Counted from the stretch's first letter, positions 10,137 to 20,323 are shown. The stretch: DNA of 35,853 nucleotides from Octadecabacter dasysiphoniae (GCF_021532615.1 NZ_JAKGAQ010000007.1:1-35853), one strand, 5' to 3'. Numbers and translations are program-made. Notes: a model not told the origin generated them from the letters alone.

Positions 10137-13100
10137 CTACTCCTCATCCTCCGCATCCAGGAGTTCCATGTTGAGGCCGAGGCCCCGTACTTCTTTGACC
10201 AAGACGTTGAACGATTCTGGCACGCCAGCTTCGAAGTTGTCCTCACCTTTGACGATGCTTTCATAGACTTTCGTCCGGCCAGCCACGTCATCCGATTTCA
10301 CCGTCAGCATTTCCTGCAAGGTGTAGGCGGCGCCGTAGGCCTCCAAGGCCCAGACTTCCATCTCACCAAAGCGCTGACCACCGAACTGTGCCTTACCACC
10401 CAGCGGCTGCTGCGTGACGAGGGAGTACGGACCCGTGGAACGGGCGTGGATCTTGTCGTCGACAAGGTGGTGCAGTTTCAGCAGGTATTTCACGCCCACC
10501 GTAACCTTGCGGGAGAATTGCTCACCCGTGCGGCCGTCAAACAGCACCGATTGACCAGAAGTGTCGAACCCTGCGCGTGTCAGCGCATCGTTGACGTCAG
10601 CCTCTTTCGCGCCGTCAAAGACTGGCGTTGCGATTGGAACGCCGCGTGTGACGTTGCCTGCTGCTTCGACCAGTTCATCTTCGGACATGTCAGCCACGCC
10701 TTCGGAATAGACATCCTCACCGTAGGCGATTTTCATCGCTTCACGCACAGGTGTCAGATCACCGGAGCGGCGGAATTCACCCAGCGCTTCGTCGATTTCG
10801 ATACCCAGACCACGTGCGGCCCAACCCATGTGTGTTTCCAGAATCTGACCGACGTTCATGCGCGAAGGCACGCCCAGCGGGTTCAGACAGAAATCAACAG
10901 GGGTACCGTCCGCGAGGAACGGCATGTCTTCCATCGGCACAACTTTGGAAATGACACCTTTGTTGCCGTGACGACCCGCCATTTTATCACCGGGCTGAAG
11001 CTTGCGCTTCACCGCGACGAACACTTTGACCATCTTCATGACACCTGGTGGCAAATCGTCACCACGGCGTACTTTCTCAACTTTGTCTTCAAAACGCGCG
11101 TCCAGCTGACGCTTTTGCGCCTCGTACTGTTCGTTGAGCGCTTCGACGATCTGTGCGTCACCCTCTTCCTTGAGGGCGATCTGCCACCAATGGCTGCGCG
11201 GGAATTCATCAAGCATGGCGTCATCGATTGTCGCGCCTGTCTTGATGCCCTTTGGCCCTTTGGCGACTGTCTTGCCCGTCATCATACCGCGCAGACGTGC
11301 GTAGATATTGCGGTCAAGGATCGTCAGCTCATCGTCGCGGTCACGTGCAAGGCGTTCGACCTCTTCACGTTCGATCTGAAGCGCACGTTCGTCTTTTTCA
11401 ACGCCGTGGCGGTTGAACACACGAACTTCGACAACCGTACCGAAATCACCGGGCTTCACGCGCAGGGATGTGTCACGGACGTCAGACGCTTTTTCACCAA
11501 AGATGGCGCGGAGGAGTTTTTCCTCGGGCGTCATCGGGCTTTCGCCTTTTGGTGTGATCTTACCGACAAGGATGTCACCGGGTTCAACTTCGGCGCCGAT
11601 GTACACGATGCCCGCTTCGTCGAGGTTGCGCAGGGCTTCCTCACCGACGTTGGGGATATCGCGTGTGATTTCCTCTGGGCCGAGCTTTGTGTCACGGGCG
11701 GCGACTTCGAATTCTTCGATGTGGATCGAGGTGAACACGTCGTCGCGCACGATACGCTCAGAGATCAGGATGGAGTCTTCGTAGTTGTAGCCGTTCCACG
11801 GCATAAACGCGACGACCACGTTTTTACCAAGGGCCAGTTCACCGATGTCCGTGGATGGACCGTCGGCAATAACTTCGCCTTTCAGAACCGTGTCACCCAC
11901 CTTCACCAAGGGGCGCTGGTTGATACATGTATTCTGGTTGGAACGCTGGAACTTGCGCATGCGGTAGATATCAACGCCGGGGTCGCCGACCTCAAGATCA
12001 GATGTTGCGCGAACAACGATACGTGTGGCGTCGACTTGGTCGATGATACCGCCACGTTTCGCCATGATCGCAGCACCGGAGTCGCGGGCAACCACTTCTT
12101 CGATACCCGTTCCGACCAGCGGAGCCTCAGCCTGAAGCAGTGGAACCGCCTGACGCATCATGTTCGAACCCATCAGGGCACGGTTCGCGTCATCGTTTTC
12201 AAGGAACGGGATCAAGGACGCAGCGACCGAGACCAACTGCTTGGGTGAAACGTCAATCAGGTTCACGTTTTCGGACGGCGCAAGTGTGTATTCACCGTTC
12301 TGACGTGTGCTGACCAGATCGTTCACGAAAGACATGTCTTCGTTCAGGTTCGCGTTGGCCTGCGCCACTGTGTGACGCATTTCTTCGGTTGCGGACATGT
12401 AGTGGACTTCGTCCGTGACCTTGCCTTCTGTGACAACGCGGTACGGTGTTTCGATGAAGCCATACTTGTTGACGCGTGCGAATGTCGCGAGAGAGTTGAT
12501 CAGACCAATGTTCGGGCCTTCCGGTGTCTCAATCGGGCACATGCGGCCGTAGTGTGTTGGGTGAACGTCGCGGACTTCAAAACCCGCACGTTCACGTGTC
12601 AGACCACCTGGCCCAAGCGCGGAAAGACGACGCTTGTGCGTGACTTCGGACAGCGGGTTCGTTTGGTCCATGAATTGCGACAGCTGCGAGGAGCCGAAGA
12701 ATTCACGCACGGCAGCAGCCGCTGGTTTCGCGTTGATCAGGTCTTGCGGCATCACTGTGTCGATTTCGACGGACGACATACGTTCCTTGATCGCGCGTTC
12801 CATCCGCAGCAGACCGACGCGGTACTGGTTTTCCATCAGCTCGCCAACGGAACGCACACGACGGTTACCAAGGTGGTCAATGTCGTCGATGTCGCCTTTG
12901 CCATCGCGCAGTTCAACCAGCGCTTTGATGCAGGATACGATGTCTTCCTTGCGCAGGGTGCGCATGGTGTCTTCGGCATCCAGTGCCAGACGCATGTTCA
13001 TTTTCACACGACCAACAGCGGACAGATCGTAACGTTCGCTATCGAAGAACAGGCTGTCGAACAAGGTCTGTGCGGCGTCCACGGTGGGTGGTTCACCCGG

Positions 13101-14276
13101 GCGCATGACGCGGTAGATGTCCATAAGCGCGGTTTCGCGACCCATGTTTTTATCTGCCGCCATCGTGTTGCGCATGTACGGACCGACATTGATGTTGTCG
13201 ATGTCGAGGACCGGAATGGTCTTCACACCTGCATCAACGAGTTCCTTCAGCGTACCGCCGATGACTTCGCCGTCTTTGTCCATCTCCAGCGTCAACTCGT
13301 CACCGGCTTCGACGTAGATCGCACCGGTTTCTTCGTTGATGATGTCGTTGGCTGCGAATTTGCCGACGATGTGTTCGTAAGGGACCAAAAGATCAGTCAC
13401 TTCGCCTGCGTCGATGATCGCCTTAACCGCACGTGGCGTGACTTTCTTGCCGGCTTCGGCAATCACTTCGCCGGTTTTGGCGTCAACCAGATCGAACAAT
13501 GGGCGGGTGCCGCGCACGCGCTCAGGGAAGAATTTGGTTTTCCAGGCGTTCGCCTTTTTGTCGAAGGTGTAATCAACGTGGTCGTAATACGCGTTCATGA
13601 TCGTTTCTTGATCAAGGCCCAAAGCGTACAACAAAGTTGTCACCGGAAGCTTACGACGACGGTCGATGCGGCAGAACACGAGGTCTTTTGCGTCGAATTC
13701 GAAGTCCAACCAGCTGCCGCGGTATGGGATGATGCGGCAAGCGAACAGCAATTTGCCCGAGCTGTGTGATTTGCCTTTGTCGTGGTCAAAGAACACACCA
13801 GGAGAACGGTGCATCTGGGACACGATCACGCGTTCTGTGCCGTTCACGACGAATGTGCCGTTCGGTGTCATCAAAGGCATATCGCCCATGAACACGTCTT
13901 GTTCTTTGATGTCCTTAACGGACTTCGCGCCTGTATCCTCATCGATATCAAACACGATCAGACGAAGGGTAACCTTAAGCGGTGCGGCATATGTCATGTC
14001 GCGCTGCTGGCATTCTTCGACGTCGTACTTTGGCTTTTCAAGTTCGTACTTCACGAACTCAAGAACCGAAGTTTCATTGAAGTCTTTGATCGGGAAGACC
14101 GACTGGAAAACGCCTTTGATGCCTTCGCCGTCAAGCGGCGTGTCGCTGTCGCCGGAGCGCAGGAACAGATCATAGGACGATTTCTGAACCTCGATGAGGT
14201 TCGGCATATCGAGGACTTCGCGGATTTTACCGTAGTACTTACGGAGACGTTTCTGACCGAGGAACGTTTGCGCCAT
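10137..14276 (-). CDS. rpoB: DNA-directed RNA polymerase subunit beta
   Basis: Second-largest RNA polymerase subunit, forming the active-site cleft with RpoC and holding the rifampicin pocket. The 1379-residue product is full length. The rifampicin region [21 protein letters not shown] carries Asp537, His547 and Ser552, matching the sensitive E. coli residues D516, H526 and S531, so no classical resistance substitution is visible. The C-terminal [13 protein letters not shown] and [24 protein letters not shown] motifs are intact. ATG 14276 gives the standard [17 protein letters not shown] start with GAAAGGTG upstream; an in-frame GTG at 14288 is less likely. Unlike the usual layout, rplL does not lie directly upstream, so the gene needs its own promoter (see 14560-14588). 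Confidence 0.98.
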   Translation of the reverse strand: MAQTFLGQKRLRKYYGKIREVLDMPNLIEVQKSSYDLFLRSGDSDTPLDGEGIKGVFQSVFPIKDFNETSVLEFVKYELEKPKYDVEECQQRDMTYAAPLKVTLRLIVFDIDEDTGAKSVKDIKEQDVFMGDMPLMTPNGTFVVNGTERVIVSQMHRSPGVFFDHDKGKSHSSGKLLFACRIIPYRGSWLDFEFDAKDLVFCRIDRRRKLPVTTLLYALGLDQETIMNAYYDHVDYTFDKKANAWKTKFFPERVRGTRPLFDLVDAKTGEVIAEAGKKVTPRAVKAIIDAGEVTDLLVPYEHIVGKFAANDIINEETGAIYVEAGDELTLEMDKDGEVIGGTLKELVDAGVKTIPVLDIDNINVGPYMRNTMAADKNMGRETALMDIYRVMRPGEPPTVDAAQTLFDSLFFDSERYDLSAVGRVKMNMRLALDAEDTMRTLRKEDIVSCIKALVELRDGKGDIDDIDHLGNRRVRSVGELMENQYRVGLLRMERAIKERMSSVEIDTVMPQDLINAKPAAAAVREFFGSSQLSQFMDQTNPLSEVTHKRRLSALGPGGLTRERAGFEVRDVHPTHYGRMCPIETPEGPNIGLINSLATFARVNKYGFIETPYRVVTEGKVTDEVHYMSATEEMRHTVAQANANLNEDMSFVNDLVSTRQNGEYTLAPSENVNLIDVSPKQLVSVAASLIPFLENDDANRALMGSNMMRQAVPLLQAEAPLVGTGIEEVVARDSGAAIMAKRGGIIDQVDATRIVVRATSDLEVGDPGVDIYRMRKFQRSNQNTCINQRPLVKVGDTVLKGEVIADGPSTDIGELALGKNVVVAFMPWNGYNYEDSILISERIVRDDVFTSIHIEEFEVAARDTKLGPEEITRDIPNVGEEALRNLDEAGIVYIGAEVEPGDILVGKITPKGESPMTPEEKLLRAIFGEKASDVRDTSLRVKPGDFGTVVEVRVFNRHGVEKDERALQIEREEVERLARDRDDELTILDRNIYARLRGMMTGKTVAKGPKGIKTGATIDDAMLDEFPRSHWWQIALKEEGDAQIVEALNEQYEAQKRQLDARFEDKVEKVRRGDDLPPGVMKMVKVFVAVKRKLQPGDKMAGRHGNKGVISKVVPMEDMPFLADGTPVDFCLNPLGVPSRMNVGQILETHMGWAARGLGIEIDEALGEFRRSGDLTPVREAMKIAYGEDVYSEGVADMSEDELVEAAGNVTRGVPIATPVFDGAKEADVNDALTRAGFDTSGQSVLFDGRTGEQFSRKVTVGVKYLLKLHHLVDDKIHARSTGPYSLVTQQPLGGKAQFGGQRFGEMEVWALEAYGAAYTLQEMLTVKSDDVAGRTKVYESIVKGEDNFEAGVPESFNVLVKEVRGLGLNMELLDAEDEE

Positions 14277-14559
14277 GTTGCTGGACACCTTTCAATTCTC
14301 AAAGGCCTCCGTACAGTTGGGCGACTGCACGGGCGGCCATACGAGACGGCAGAGCGGAGTCCATTCTCGCCACGCGACCCATTGCGCAGCTCTCGACCCC
14401 AGTCCTGCCTTGGAAAACGCCCTATCGGGGCACTTACCAAGTCAGGGTCTCACAACGCTTCGCCTTCCCTTAAAACAAACGGTTTTTAGGGGGTATTCAG
14501 GCTCCATGCTGCAAGACAGAAAGAGCGGCCCCGAATCAATCGAAGCCGCGTGAAGTTGC

Positions 14560-14588
14560 TAAATAGGATGTGAACACGCGAAAGACAA
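14560..14588 (-). promoter_or_regulatory. Probable sigma-70 promoter of rpoBC
   Basis: On the minus strand, TTGTCT (14583-14588) and TATTTA (14560-14565) are separated by exactly 17 nt. This implies a leader of roughly 275 nt before rpoB (14277-14555). The leader holds no gene I can support, but near 14467-14493 it has an imperfect inverted repeat (CCCT-AAAA arms) that could fold. The promoter is needed because a terminator and a convergent operon separate rpoB from rplL. Confidence 0.55.
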
Positions 14589-14682
14589 GGGGGGCAAACG
14601 CCCACCCGAAACCGCGACCTGCGGCATCATATCGTGGGGGTGATCTTGGGTCAAAGGCCCTGATCCGTCAAGGTTTATGGCG

Positions 14683-14748
14683 TATGGGCCCGGTATGGGT
14701 CGGGTATGGGTCTGGTATGGGTCTGGTATGGGTCCGGTAAGGGCGGGC
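14683..14748. repeat. 11-bp direct tandem repeat, about six copies
   Basis: Five units of the pattern TATGGG-[C/T]C-[C/G/T]GG (TATGGGTCTGG is the majority form) run head to tail from 14683 to 14737, and a degenerate sixth (TAAGGGCGGGC) follows to 14748. Units 3 and 4 are identical and the others differ by one to two bases. The array lies in the gap between divergent rpoB and the BrnA-like gene, 73 nt upstream of the latter's start. The period of 11 is close to one helical turn, so every copy faces the same side of the helix. Confidence 0.9.
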
Positions 14749-14760
14749 AACGTTCGCAGG

Positions 14761-14778
14761 GGTTACGGAATTGTAACC
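14761..14778. promoter_or_regulatory. GGTTAC-N6-GTAACC palindrome, candidate operator of the BrnA-like gene
   Basis: Perfect 6-bp inverted repeat with a 6-nt spacer, centred about 51 nt upstream of the BrnA-like start codon. A second small inverted repeat, CTGC-TGAAT-GCAG, follows immediately (14778-14790). BrnA antitoxins are DNA-binding dimers that repress their own promoters at palindromes, so autoregulation here is a reasonable inference. Confidence 0.45.
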
Positions 14779-14820
14779 TGCTGAATGCAGTATGTTTTTC
14801 CCTGATATAAGGATAGATTC

Positions 14821-15348
14821 ATGCGCAAAGCCGATCCAAAGGAAATGACCAAGACCGACCGCAAGCATTGGGGGTTCGGCGTGGATGCGATGAAGATGAT
14901 CGAACATGACCTGATGGGGTTTTTGGCGGAAAACCGCGCCCTGCCCCGCGACTGGGACAAGATTTGGGAAGATCAGGACAAACGCGACCCCAAACGGGTG
15001 AAGGTGACGATTTCGCTGGATGAGGATGTGGTGCGGTTCTTCAAGGGGCTTGGGCCCGGTTATCAGCCGCGTATCAACCGCGTGCTGCGCGCATTCATGC
15101 ATTTCCGACTGGCCAAGATCATCGAAGGGCCGGACACGATGGATTATATCCTGCGCCCCGACGATGTACTGGCCCGCGCGCACGGCGAACCCCAATGGGG
15201 CGACACCGCGCGGCAGATAGAAGCGTTCGAGACCCACAACGCAGAGATGGAAGAAAAGGCGGACAAACGGCGGGGGCCAAAGAAACGGGTGCTAAAGGGA
15301 ACCGAGCGGCCCTGGATCGATGACCCGTTGCGCAAAAAGGGGCGCTGA
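14821..15348 (+). CDS. BrnA antitoxin-family protein, without an adjacent BrnT toxin
   Basis: The product is 175 residues. Residues 59-100 (KRVKVTISLDEDVVRFFKGLGPGYQPRINRVLRAFMHFR) match the BrnA antitoxin ribbon-helix-helix-like pattern: VTISLDxDVxxFFK, then GxGYQxRINxVLRAFM. It is longer than typical BrnA proteins (about 80-100 residues), with extensions on both sides and a very basic C-terminal tail. In BrnTA modules the toxin BrnT lies just upstream on the same strand. Here the upstream space holds repeats and the rpoB promoter, and no toxin frame is visible on either side, so this is an orphan regulator rather than a visible toxin-antitoxin pair. The start follows AAGGAT at a good distance. 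Autoregulation through the palindrome upstream is plausible. Confidence 0.8.
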   Translation: MRKADPKEMTKTDRKHWGFGVDAMKMIEHDLMGFLAENRALPRDWDKIWEDQDKRDPKRVKVTISLDEDVVRFFKGLGPGYQPRINRVLRAFMHFRLAKIIEGPDTMDYILRPDDVLARAHGEPQWGDTARQIEAFETHNAEMEEKADKRRGPKKRVLKGTERPWIDDPLRKKGR

Positions 15349-15399
15349 TCGGGCACGCATTTGTGAACTGATCCCGACAAGGCCGGTGGCGCGCCGATC

Positions 15400-16719
15400 C
15401 TAGATGACAGCGTTCAATGCGCGATCCAGACAGTCCAACGCGCCGTCCAATTCAGACTCTGAGGCGATGAAAGGTGGCGCGAGAAGCACGTGATCGCCCA
15501 GCGCACCATCGCGGGTGCCCTGCATCGGGTAACAGATCAGCCCTTCGGCGAAGGCTGCCTTTTTGATCTTTCCGGCAAGTCCACGGCTGGGATCGAAGGG
15601 GGTTTTCGAGGCGCGGTCTTTGACGATCTCAACCCCCCAGAACAATCCACGGCCGCGAATGTCACCCACGTGGGGGTGCTGTCCGAACCGTTTGCGCAGC
15701 TGCGTTTCAAAATAGGCACCACGAGCGCGCACTTGCGATATCAAGTCACGTTCGAGGATTTCTGACACAACGGCCAAGGCCGCCGCGGCGGCAACGGGGT
15801 GGCCGATATAGGTGTGGCCATGCTGAAAGAACCCCGATCCATCCGCGATGACGTCATAGATTTTCTTGCTGCACAGCATCGCGCCGATGGGCTGGTAACC
15901 CGCGCCCAGACCTTTGGCGATGCACAAGATATCAGGCGCGACATCATCCGCAGTACAGGCAAACAGATGACCGGTGCGCCCCATGCCGCACATGACTTCG
16001 TCGAGGATCAGCAAGACGCCGTATTGATCGCAAATTTCGCGGATGCGGGTGAAATAGCCGTCCACGGCGGCCACTGCGCCCAGCGTTGCGCCCACCACCG
16101 GTTCCGCGAGGAAGGCGATCACTTTGTCTTCACCAAGGCGCAGGATTTCCTGTTCGAGTTCGTTGGCGACGCGTTGGCCGTAGGCCTCTAGCGTTTCGTC
16201 GCCGTCGCGTTCTGCGTATTCGTAACACGGTGCGATGTGGCTCATTCCCACAAGGAGCGGTGAGAACTGTTTGCGGCGCATTTCATTGCCGCCCGCCGAC
16301 AGCGCGCCGAGGGTGTTGCCATGATAGCTTTGGCGGCGCGCAATGACGTGTTGGCGTTGGGGTTCCCCGTTTTCGAGGTGGAACTGGCGGGCAAGTTTGA
16401 TTGCGGCCTCGACCGCCTCTGATCCGCCGGACACGAAATAGACGCGGTCCAGATCACCGGGCGCGTTGGCGATCAGCAGATCAGCAAGGGCTTCGGCGGG
16501 GTCGGAGGTGAAAAACCCGGTGTGGGCAAAGGCCAGTTTGTCGACCTGATCCTTAATCGCCTGCGTGACCCGCGCGTTTGAATGGCCAAGGCACGACACG
16601 GCCGCCCCGCCGGAGCCATCAAAGTATCGTTTGCCCGACTGATCGATCAGAAAACAGCCGTCGCCGCCTGTGGCTGTGGGCAGGGCGGACTGGGAATGGC
16701 GCGGAAAAACATGGGACAT
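15400..16719 (-). CDS. Class III PLP-dependent aminotransferase
   Basis: Fold-type I, class III (omega/acetylornithine-type) aminotransferase of 439 residues, cytosolic. Visible landmarks are GGSEAVEAAIKLAR around residue 98 (phosphate cup), SYHGNT at 131-136, the PLP-pyridine Asp240 in LILDEVMCGMGRTG and the Schiff-base Lys269 in CIAKGLGAGYQPIGA. These enzymes move an amino group between a terminal or beta/gamma amino substrate and pyruvate or 2-oxoglutarate; the specific substrate cannot be read here. It is the last gene of a tight four-gene operon: its ATG lies 1 nt after the stop of the GNAT gene (TGA-T-ATG). The neighbours suggest use in degrading an imported amino compound. Confidence 0.93.
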   Translation of the reverse strand: MSHVFPRHSQSALPTATGGDGCFLIDQSGKRYFDGSGGAAVSCLGHSNARVTQAIKDQVDKLAFAHTGFFTSDPAEALADLLIANAPGDLDRVYFVSGGSEAVEAAIKLARQFHLENGEPQRQHVIARRQSYHGNTLGALSAGGNEMRRKQFSPLLVGMSHIAPCYEYAERDGDETLEAYGQRVANELEQEILRLGEDKVIAFLAEPVVGATLGAVAAVDGYFTRIREICDQYGVLLILDEVMCGMGRTGHLFACTADDVAPDILCIAKGLGAGYQPIGAMLCSKKIYDVIADGSGFFQHGHTYIGHPVAAAAALAVVSEILERDLISQVRARGAYFETQLRKRFGQHPHVGDIRGRGLFWGVEIVKDRASKTPFDPSRGLAGKIKKAAFAEGLICYPMQGTRDGALGDHVLLAPPFIASESELDGALDCLDRALNAVI

Positions 16720-16720
16720 A

Positions 16721-17143
16721 TCAGGTGCCTTTGAGCGGAAGGATGAATTGTTTGCTGAAGCCGGACAAGCCGTGGGTTTCGTAAAAGCGGTGTGCGTCGT
16801 GGCGGTTGAGCCCGCTGCACAGGCGGATGTGATCGCAGTGCGCGTCTTGTGCGATGGCTTTGGCCGCGCTTAGCAACGCGCCGCCATGGCCACCGCCGCG
16901 CAGGGCGGGATCGACGACCAGATCATCCACATAAAGGGTTTTGCCCCAGCACAGATCAAACGTGATGCGGTAGCCGAGAACGGCCAGCAGGGTGTCGCCG
17001 TTTTCCACGCCCAGAACAGTGTAGCCATGGGCGACAGCTTGTTTGAGGCGCGCGCTGTAGGTGTCATCATCAAGCGCGGGGCGCAGGGTCCTGAGTAGGG
17101 CTTCGGCGCGGTGCAGATCTGGAATTTCAATGACGTTGGTCAT
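16721..17143 (-). CDS. GNAT-family N-acetyltransferase
   Basis: A 140-residue single-domain Gcn5-related acetyltransferase. The acetyl-CoA pyrophosphate loop is visible as VDPALRGGGHGGALLSAAKAIA (motif A, R-GGG-H-G-type), and the C-terminal HDAHRFYETHGLSGFSKQFIL is the usual motif B. It overlaps the upstream BKACE gene by 4 nt (ATGA) and its stop lies 1 nt before the aminotransferase start, so all are translationally coupled. The substrate is unknown. Given its place in the operon it may acetylate an amine intermediate, or a toxic analogue of the pathway substrate; this is inference only. Confidence 0.9.
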   Translation of the reverse strand: MTNVIEIPDLHRAEALLRTLRPALDDDTYSARLKQAVAHGYTVLGVENGDTLLAVLGYRITFDLCWGKTLYVDDLVVDPALRGGGHGGALLSAAKAIAQDAHCDHIRLCSGLNRHDAHRFYETHGLSGFSKQFILPLKGT

Positions 17144-17895
17144 GGGGCGGCCTTCAACGTATCCGCCAGCGCATTCACCGACGCCGCGTTGTCTGTGAAT
17201 TGCGCGCCGTGTCCATCCAGTAGGTTGTTTTCAAATCCGACGCGCAGATCGCCGCCATGCTGGGCCGCCGCGTGCAGGCAGGCGTGTTCGTTTTGGCCAA
17301 AGGCGCAGACCATCCAGGGGCCACGGTTTTCGAATGTTTCCAGAAAAGGGGTGAGGTCGGATGGGTGGGACACCTGCCCTGTCGTGTAGCGCCCGAGCAC
17401 GAAAATCACGCTGGTCTGGTCGGCGCGCACGATGCCGCGCGAGTGCCAGTCTGCCAACAGCGCCACATCGGCGACGTCATACAGGATATGCTGCACCTTG
17501 GTCCCGTTGTCGACGCATGTGCCATAGACGCGGTCCGCCAGCGCGGGGTCACGGGCGATTTCGCGCACGGAGATTGACGCCCAGCGCGGTTTCACACCGT
17601 CGAGGCAAGCAAGCTGGGTGGCGACGTCGAAAACTCCCGCGGCTTCGGTGGTGATCTGGACGCCCATATCGGGGAGATGTGTTTCAAGCTCTGCCAGTGT
17701 TTCGCGGTAGATGCCGGGATCAAGAGTGTGCTGGCCCGCGTCGTCACGCACGTGCAGGTGCAAACCATGCGCGCCGGCCGCAAAACACGCGGCGGCGGAT
17801 TGGATAATCTCATCCATCTGGATGGGCAGGTTCGGGTGATCCTGTTTGGTGCGGCGCGCGCCTGTCGGGGCGACGAGGATGTAGGGGGTTTGCAT
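17140..17895 (-). CDS. BKACE (beta-keto acid cleavage enzyme, DUF849) family protein
   Basis: TIM-barrel zinc enzyme. Known BKACE members condense a beta-keto acid with acetyl-CoA to give acetoacetate and a new acyl-CoA; characterised relatives include the lysine-pathway Kce and the dehydrocarnitine-cleaving enzyme. The start APTGARRTKQDHPNLPIQ is typical. The metal ligands appear as His46 and His48 in HLHVRD and Glu222 in RVGFENN, with Arg218 just before it. At 251 residues it is shorter than most members (about 270-310). It begins 3 nt after the dehydrogenase stop and overlaps the GNAT gene by 4 nt, i.e. it is the second gene of the operon. The actual keto acid is unknown; the neighbouring N-demethylating dehydrogenase hints at a methylated amino or betaine-like acid. 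Confidence 0.92.
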   Translation of the reverse strand: MQTPYILVAPTGARRTKQDHPNLPIQMDEIIQSAAACFAAGAHGLHLHVRDDAGQHTLDPGIYRETLAELETHLPDMGVQITTEAAGVFDVATQLACLDGVKPRWASISVREIARDPALADRVYGTCVDNGTKVQHILYDVADVALLADWHSRGIVRADQTSVIFVLGRYTTGQVSHPSDLTPFLETFENRGPWMVCAFGQNEHACLHAAAQHGGDLRVGFENNLLDGHGAQFTDNAASVNALADTLKAAP

Positions 17896-17898
17896 GCC

Positions 17899-20289
17899 CT
17901 ACCCTTTCATACGCGAACCGTCCGGGTCAAAGAGAGGCCCGTGGACGGCTGTGGCGGCAAACATTTCCCCGGCGATATCGACACGCAGGGCGGTGCCATC
18001 CGCGATCGGGGTGTTGATCATGCCCAAGGCGACGGGCCGTTCGACCCGAAAACCAAATGCGGTGGACGTGGTTTGCCCGATGATCGCATCGCCAAGATAG
18101 ATTGGTTCATGGCCAAGGGGCACGGCAGCCACATCATCGATCAGCACGGATATGACCCGACTTTGCGCGCCCTGTTCTTTCTGGCGGGCCAAGGCCGCAG
18201 CACCAACGAACCCGCCGGATTTGCGCGTGGCGAAATCAAGGCCCGTGTCGATAGGCGTGACATCACCGTCGAGTTCATGGCCCATGGCGCAGAACCCTTT
18301 TTCGATCCGCATGGAGGTCTGCGCGAACATTCCAGCGGGCGTTGCACCCGCCGCCGTCAGGGCTGCGTAGATTGCAGACGCGTTTTCTGCCTTGCAGGTG
18401 ATTTCCCACCCTGCTTCGCCGACATACGACATCCGCGCGGCGCGCACGTGTTTGCCTGCGATATGGGCGGGGCCGACCTTAAAGAACCCCAGATCGTTCA
18501 GTTCGGGTGCGCCGCATTCCGTGACGATCCGTGCGGATTCCGGCCCCATGAGGCCGAGGACGGCGTAGGTTTCGGTGGTGTCTTGGAGCGTGACGTCAAA
18601 ACCGGAGCTGGCGCGCTGGAAATGGGCAAGATCGCGTTTGATGGCGTTTGTGCCCACGAACAGGCGGTAGTGATCGGGTGCGATGCGTTGGGCCGTAATG
18701 TCGGATTCAAACGTGCCGCGATCATTGAGCACGGAGGTATAGATAACCGACCCCGGTGCGCGGCCCAGATATCCCGCGCAGGTGTGCAAAAGGAACGCCT
18801 CGGCGTCCGGGCCTGTGACGTCGATTTTGCCAAATGGCGAGGCATCAAAAATGGCGGCACTGGTGTGGGCTGCGTTGACTTCGGCGGCGACGTTGTCTTG
18901 CCAATCGGGGCGGCCAAAGGTCATCGCGGGTTCAGCGGTTTTGCCAAAATACAGTGGGCGTTCCCAGCCGTAGAACTGGCCCATATAGGCCCCCGCCGCG
19001 CGGTATTCGGCATCCAAAGGCAAAGCGCGCAGATCACGCGCTGTTTTCAACTGGCGACCCGGGTAGGCGATTTCGTAATGCGTGCCGAGGATTTCGGGCG
19101 CGCGGGCCATCAGGTGTTCAACAGAATTGAAAACGGGCGCAAAGCGTTTTGCGTCTGCTTCGCCCAGATCATAGGCGGTGTGGCCGTGCACGATGGCATG
19201 GGCAAGGTTCATGCCAGCCCCGCCGCCCGACGCCATACCGACCGAGTTCATGCCGCAGCCCAGAAACAGCCCCTTGGTTTCGGCGGTTTCACCCAGCATG
19301 AAGGTGCCATCGGGTGTGAAGCTTTCGGGTCCGTTGAGCAGCATCTTGACCTCAGCCGTTTCCAGAACCGGCAAACGGTTGAGCGCGAGTTCCATGATCG
19401 GTTCGAAGTGATCCCAGTCTTCGCCCAGCAGGCCGAATTCGAAGTCTTCGTTCAGGATCCCCGGCGCGATGGGTTTGCCCATGGGTTCAAAACAGCCGAC
19501 CAGAAGGCCGCCGCTGTCGTCGCGGATGTAAAGGTGGCTGTCGTGGTCCGACAGGGTGGGCATGTTGCCCGTGATACCGTCGATCGGTTTGGTCAAAAGG
19601 TAGAAATGTTCGCAGGCCAATGCGGGCACTTCGGCACCCGCCATCGCGCCGATTTCTTGCGACCACAGGCCGGTGCAGACCGCAATCGCGTCACACATCA
19701 CGGTGCCTTGCGTGGTTTCGACCCCCGTGACGCAACCATTTTTGGTGAGGATGCCGGTGACGCCCGTTCCCTCGAACAGCTTGGCGCCAAGCCCTTTGGC
19801 GGCTTTGACCAGCGCGGCACAGACATCCGACGGGGACACGCGCCCGTCATCGGGTGACCAGACCGCGCCAAGCACATCATCGGCGTTCATCAGCGGCCAG
19901 CGTTCCTTGGCCTCATCCACAGACACGGACCGCGCGTCGATACCGTAGGCGTGGGCCAGTGATTCCTGCCGTTTGATGTGGGTCAGACGATCCGGCGTTG
20001 TGGCGATGGACAAGGAACCTTTCTGAATCCAGCCGACCGATTGCCCTGTTTCCTGTTCAAGCTGCGCGTACAGATCGACGGAATACTGGATCATCCGGGT
20101 GAGGTTATGGGAATGGCGCAGGGCGCGCACTTGGGCTGCGGAATGCCATGTGGTGCCGCTGGTCAGTTTGTTGCGTTCAAGCAGGATCGCGTCGGACACG
20201 CCCATCTTTGCGAGGTGATACAGGGTCGAGCACCCCATGATACCGCCACCAATGACGACAACAGAGGCGTGTTCTGGAAGATCGGGCAT
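17899..20289 (-). CDS. FAD/tetrahydrofolate-dependent dimethylglycine (or sarcosine) dehydrogenase-like protein
   Basis: Two-part enzyme of 796 residues. The N-terminal DAO-type FAD domain has the dinucleotide motif VVVIGGGIMGCSTLYHLA (10-27) and the SGTTWHSA motif, whose His49 matches the covalently flavinylated His of dimethylglycine dehydrogenases. An FAO_M linker region follows at about 365-425. The rest is a GcvT aminomethyltransferase-like domain (about 430-690) and its C-terminal barrel (about 700-790, ending FDPDGSRMKG). The family oxidises N-methyl groups of glycine derivatives and passes the one-carbon unit to tetrahydrofolate. It is the first gene of the minus-strand operon, with a candidate promoter and RpiR site upstream (20324-20381). 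The substrate may be dimethylglycine, sarcosine or a related N-methyl amino acid. Confidence 0.92.
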   Translation of the reverse strand: MPDLPEHASVVVIGGGIMGCSTLYHLAKMGVSDAILLERNKLTSGTTWHSAAQVRALRHSHNLTRMIQYSVDLYAQLEQETGQSVGWIQKGSLSIATTPDRLTHIKRQESLAHAYGIDARSVSVDEAKERWPLMNADDVLGAVWSPDDGRVSPSDVCAALVKAAKGLGAKLFEGTGVTGILTKNGCVTGVETTQGTVMCDAIAVCTGLWSQEIGAMAGAEVPALACEHFYLLTKPIDGITGNMPTLSDHDSHLYIRDDSGGLLVGCFEPMGKPIAPGILNEDFEFGLLGEDWDHFEPIMELALNRLPVLETAEVKMLLNGPESFTPDGTFMLGETAETKGLFLGCGMNSVGMASGGGAGMNLAHAIVHGHTAYDLGEADAKRFAPVFNSVEHLMARAPEILGTHYEIAYPGRQLKTARDLRALPLDAEYRAAGAYMGQFYGWERPLYFGKTAEPAMTFGRPDWQDNVAAEVNAAHTSAAIFDASPFGKIDVTGPDAEAFLLHTCAGYLGRAPGSVIYTSVLNDRGTFESDITAQRIAPDHYRLFVGTNAIKRDLAHFQRASSGFDVTLQDTTETYAVLGLMGPESARIVTECGAPELNDLGFFKVGPAHIAGKHVRAARMSYVGEAGWEITCKAENASAIYAALTAAGATPAGMFAQTSMRIEKGFCAMGHELDGDVTPIDTGLDFATRKSGGFVGAAALARQKEQGAQSRVISVLIDDVAAVPLGHEPIYLGDAIIGQTTSTAFGFRVERPVALGMINTPIADGTALRVDIAGEMFAATAVHGPLFDPDGSRMKG

Positions 20290-20323
20290 TCAATTCTCAA
20301 TCTGATGGGTGTGCTGTTCGGGG

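Noticed and set aside
14051..14440. 129-codon minus-strand frame overlapping the start of rpoB
   Set aside because: Out of frame with rpoB and overlapping its conserved N-terminus; the Arg/Ser-rich product has no features. This stretch is rpoB leader plus coding DNA.
14559..14750. Repetitive Pro/Tyr/Thr peptide (PYQTHTRPIP-like) encoded on the minus strand across the 11-bp repeat
   Set aside because: It arises simply from translating the tandem repeat; there is no ribosome site or neighbour supporting a gene.
17677..19857. 726-codon plus-strand frame opposite the BKACE and dehydrogenase genes
   Set aside because: Antisense shadow of high-GC coding sequence. The minus-strand genes have clear domains and catalytic residues.
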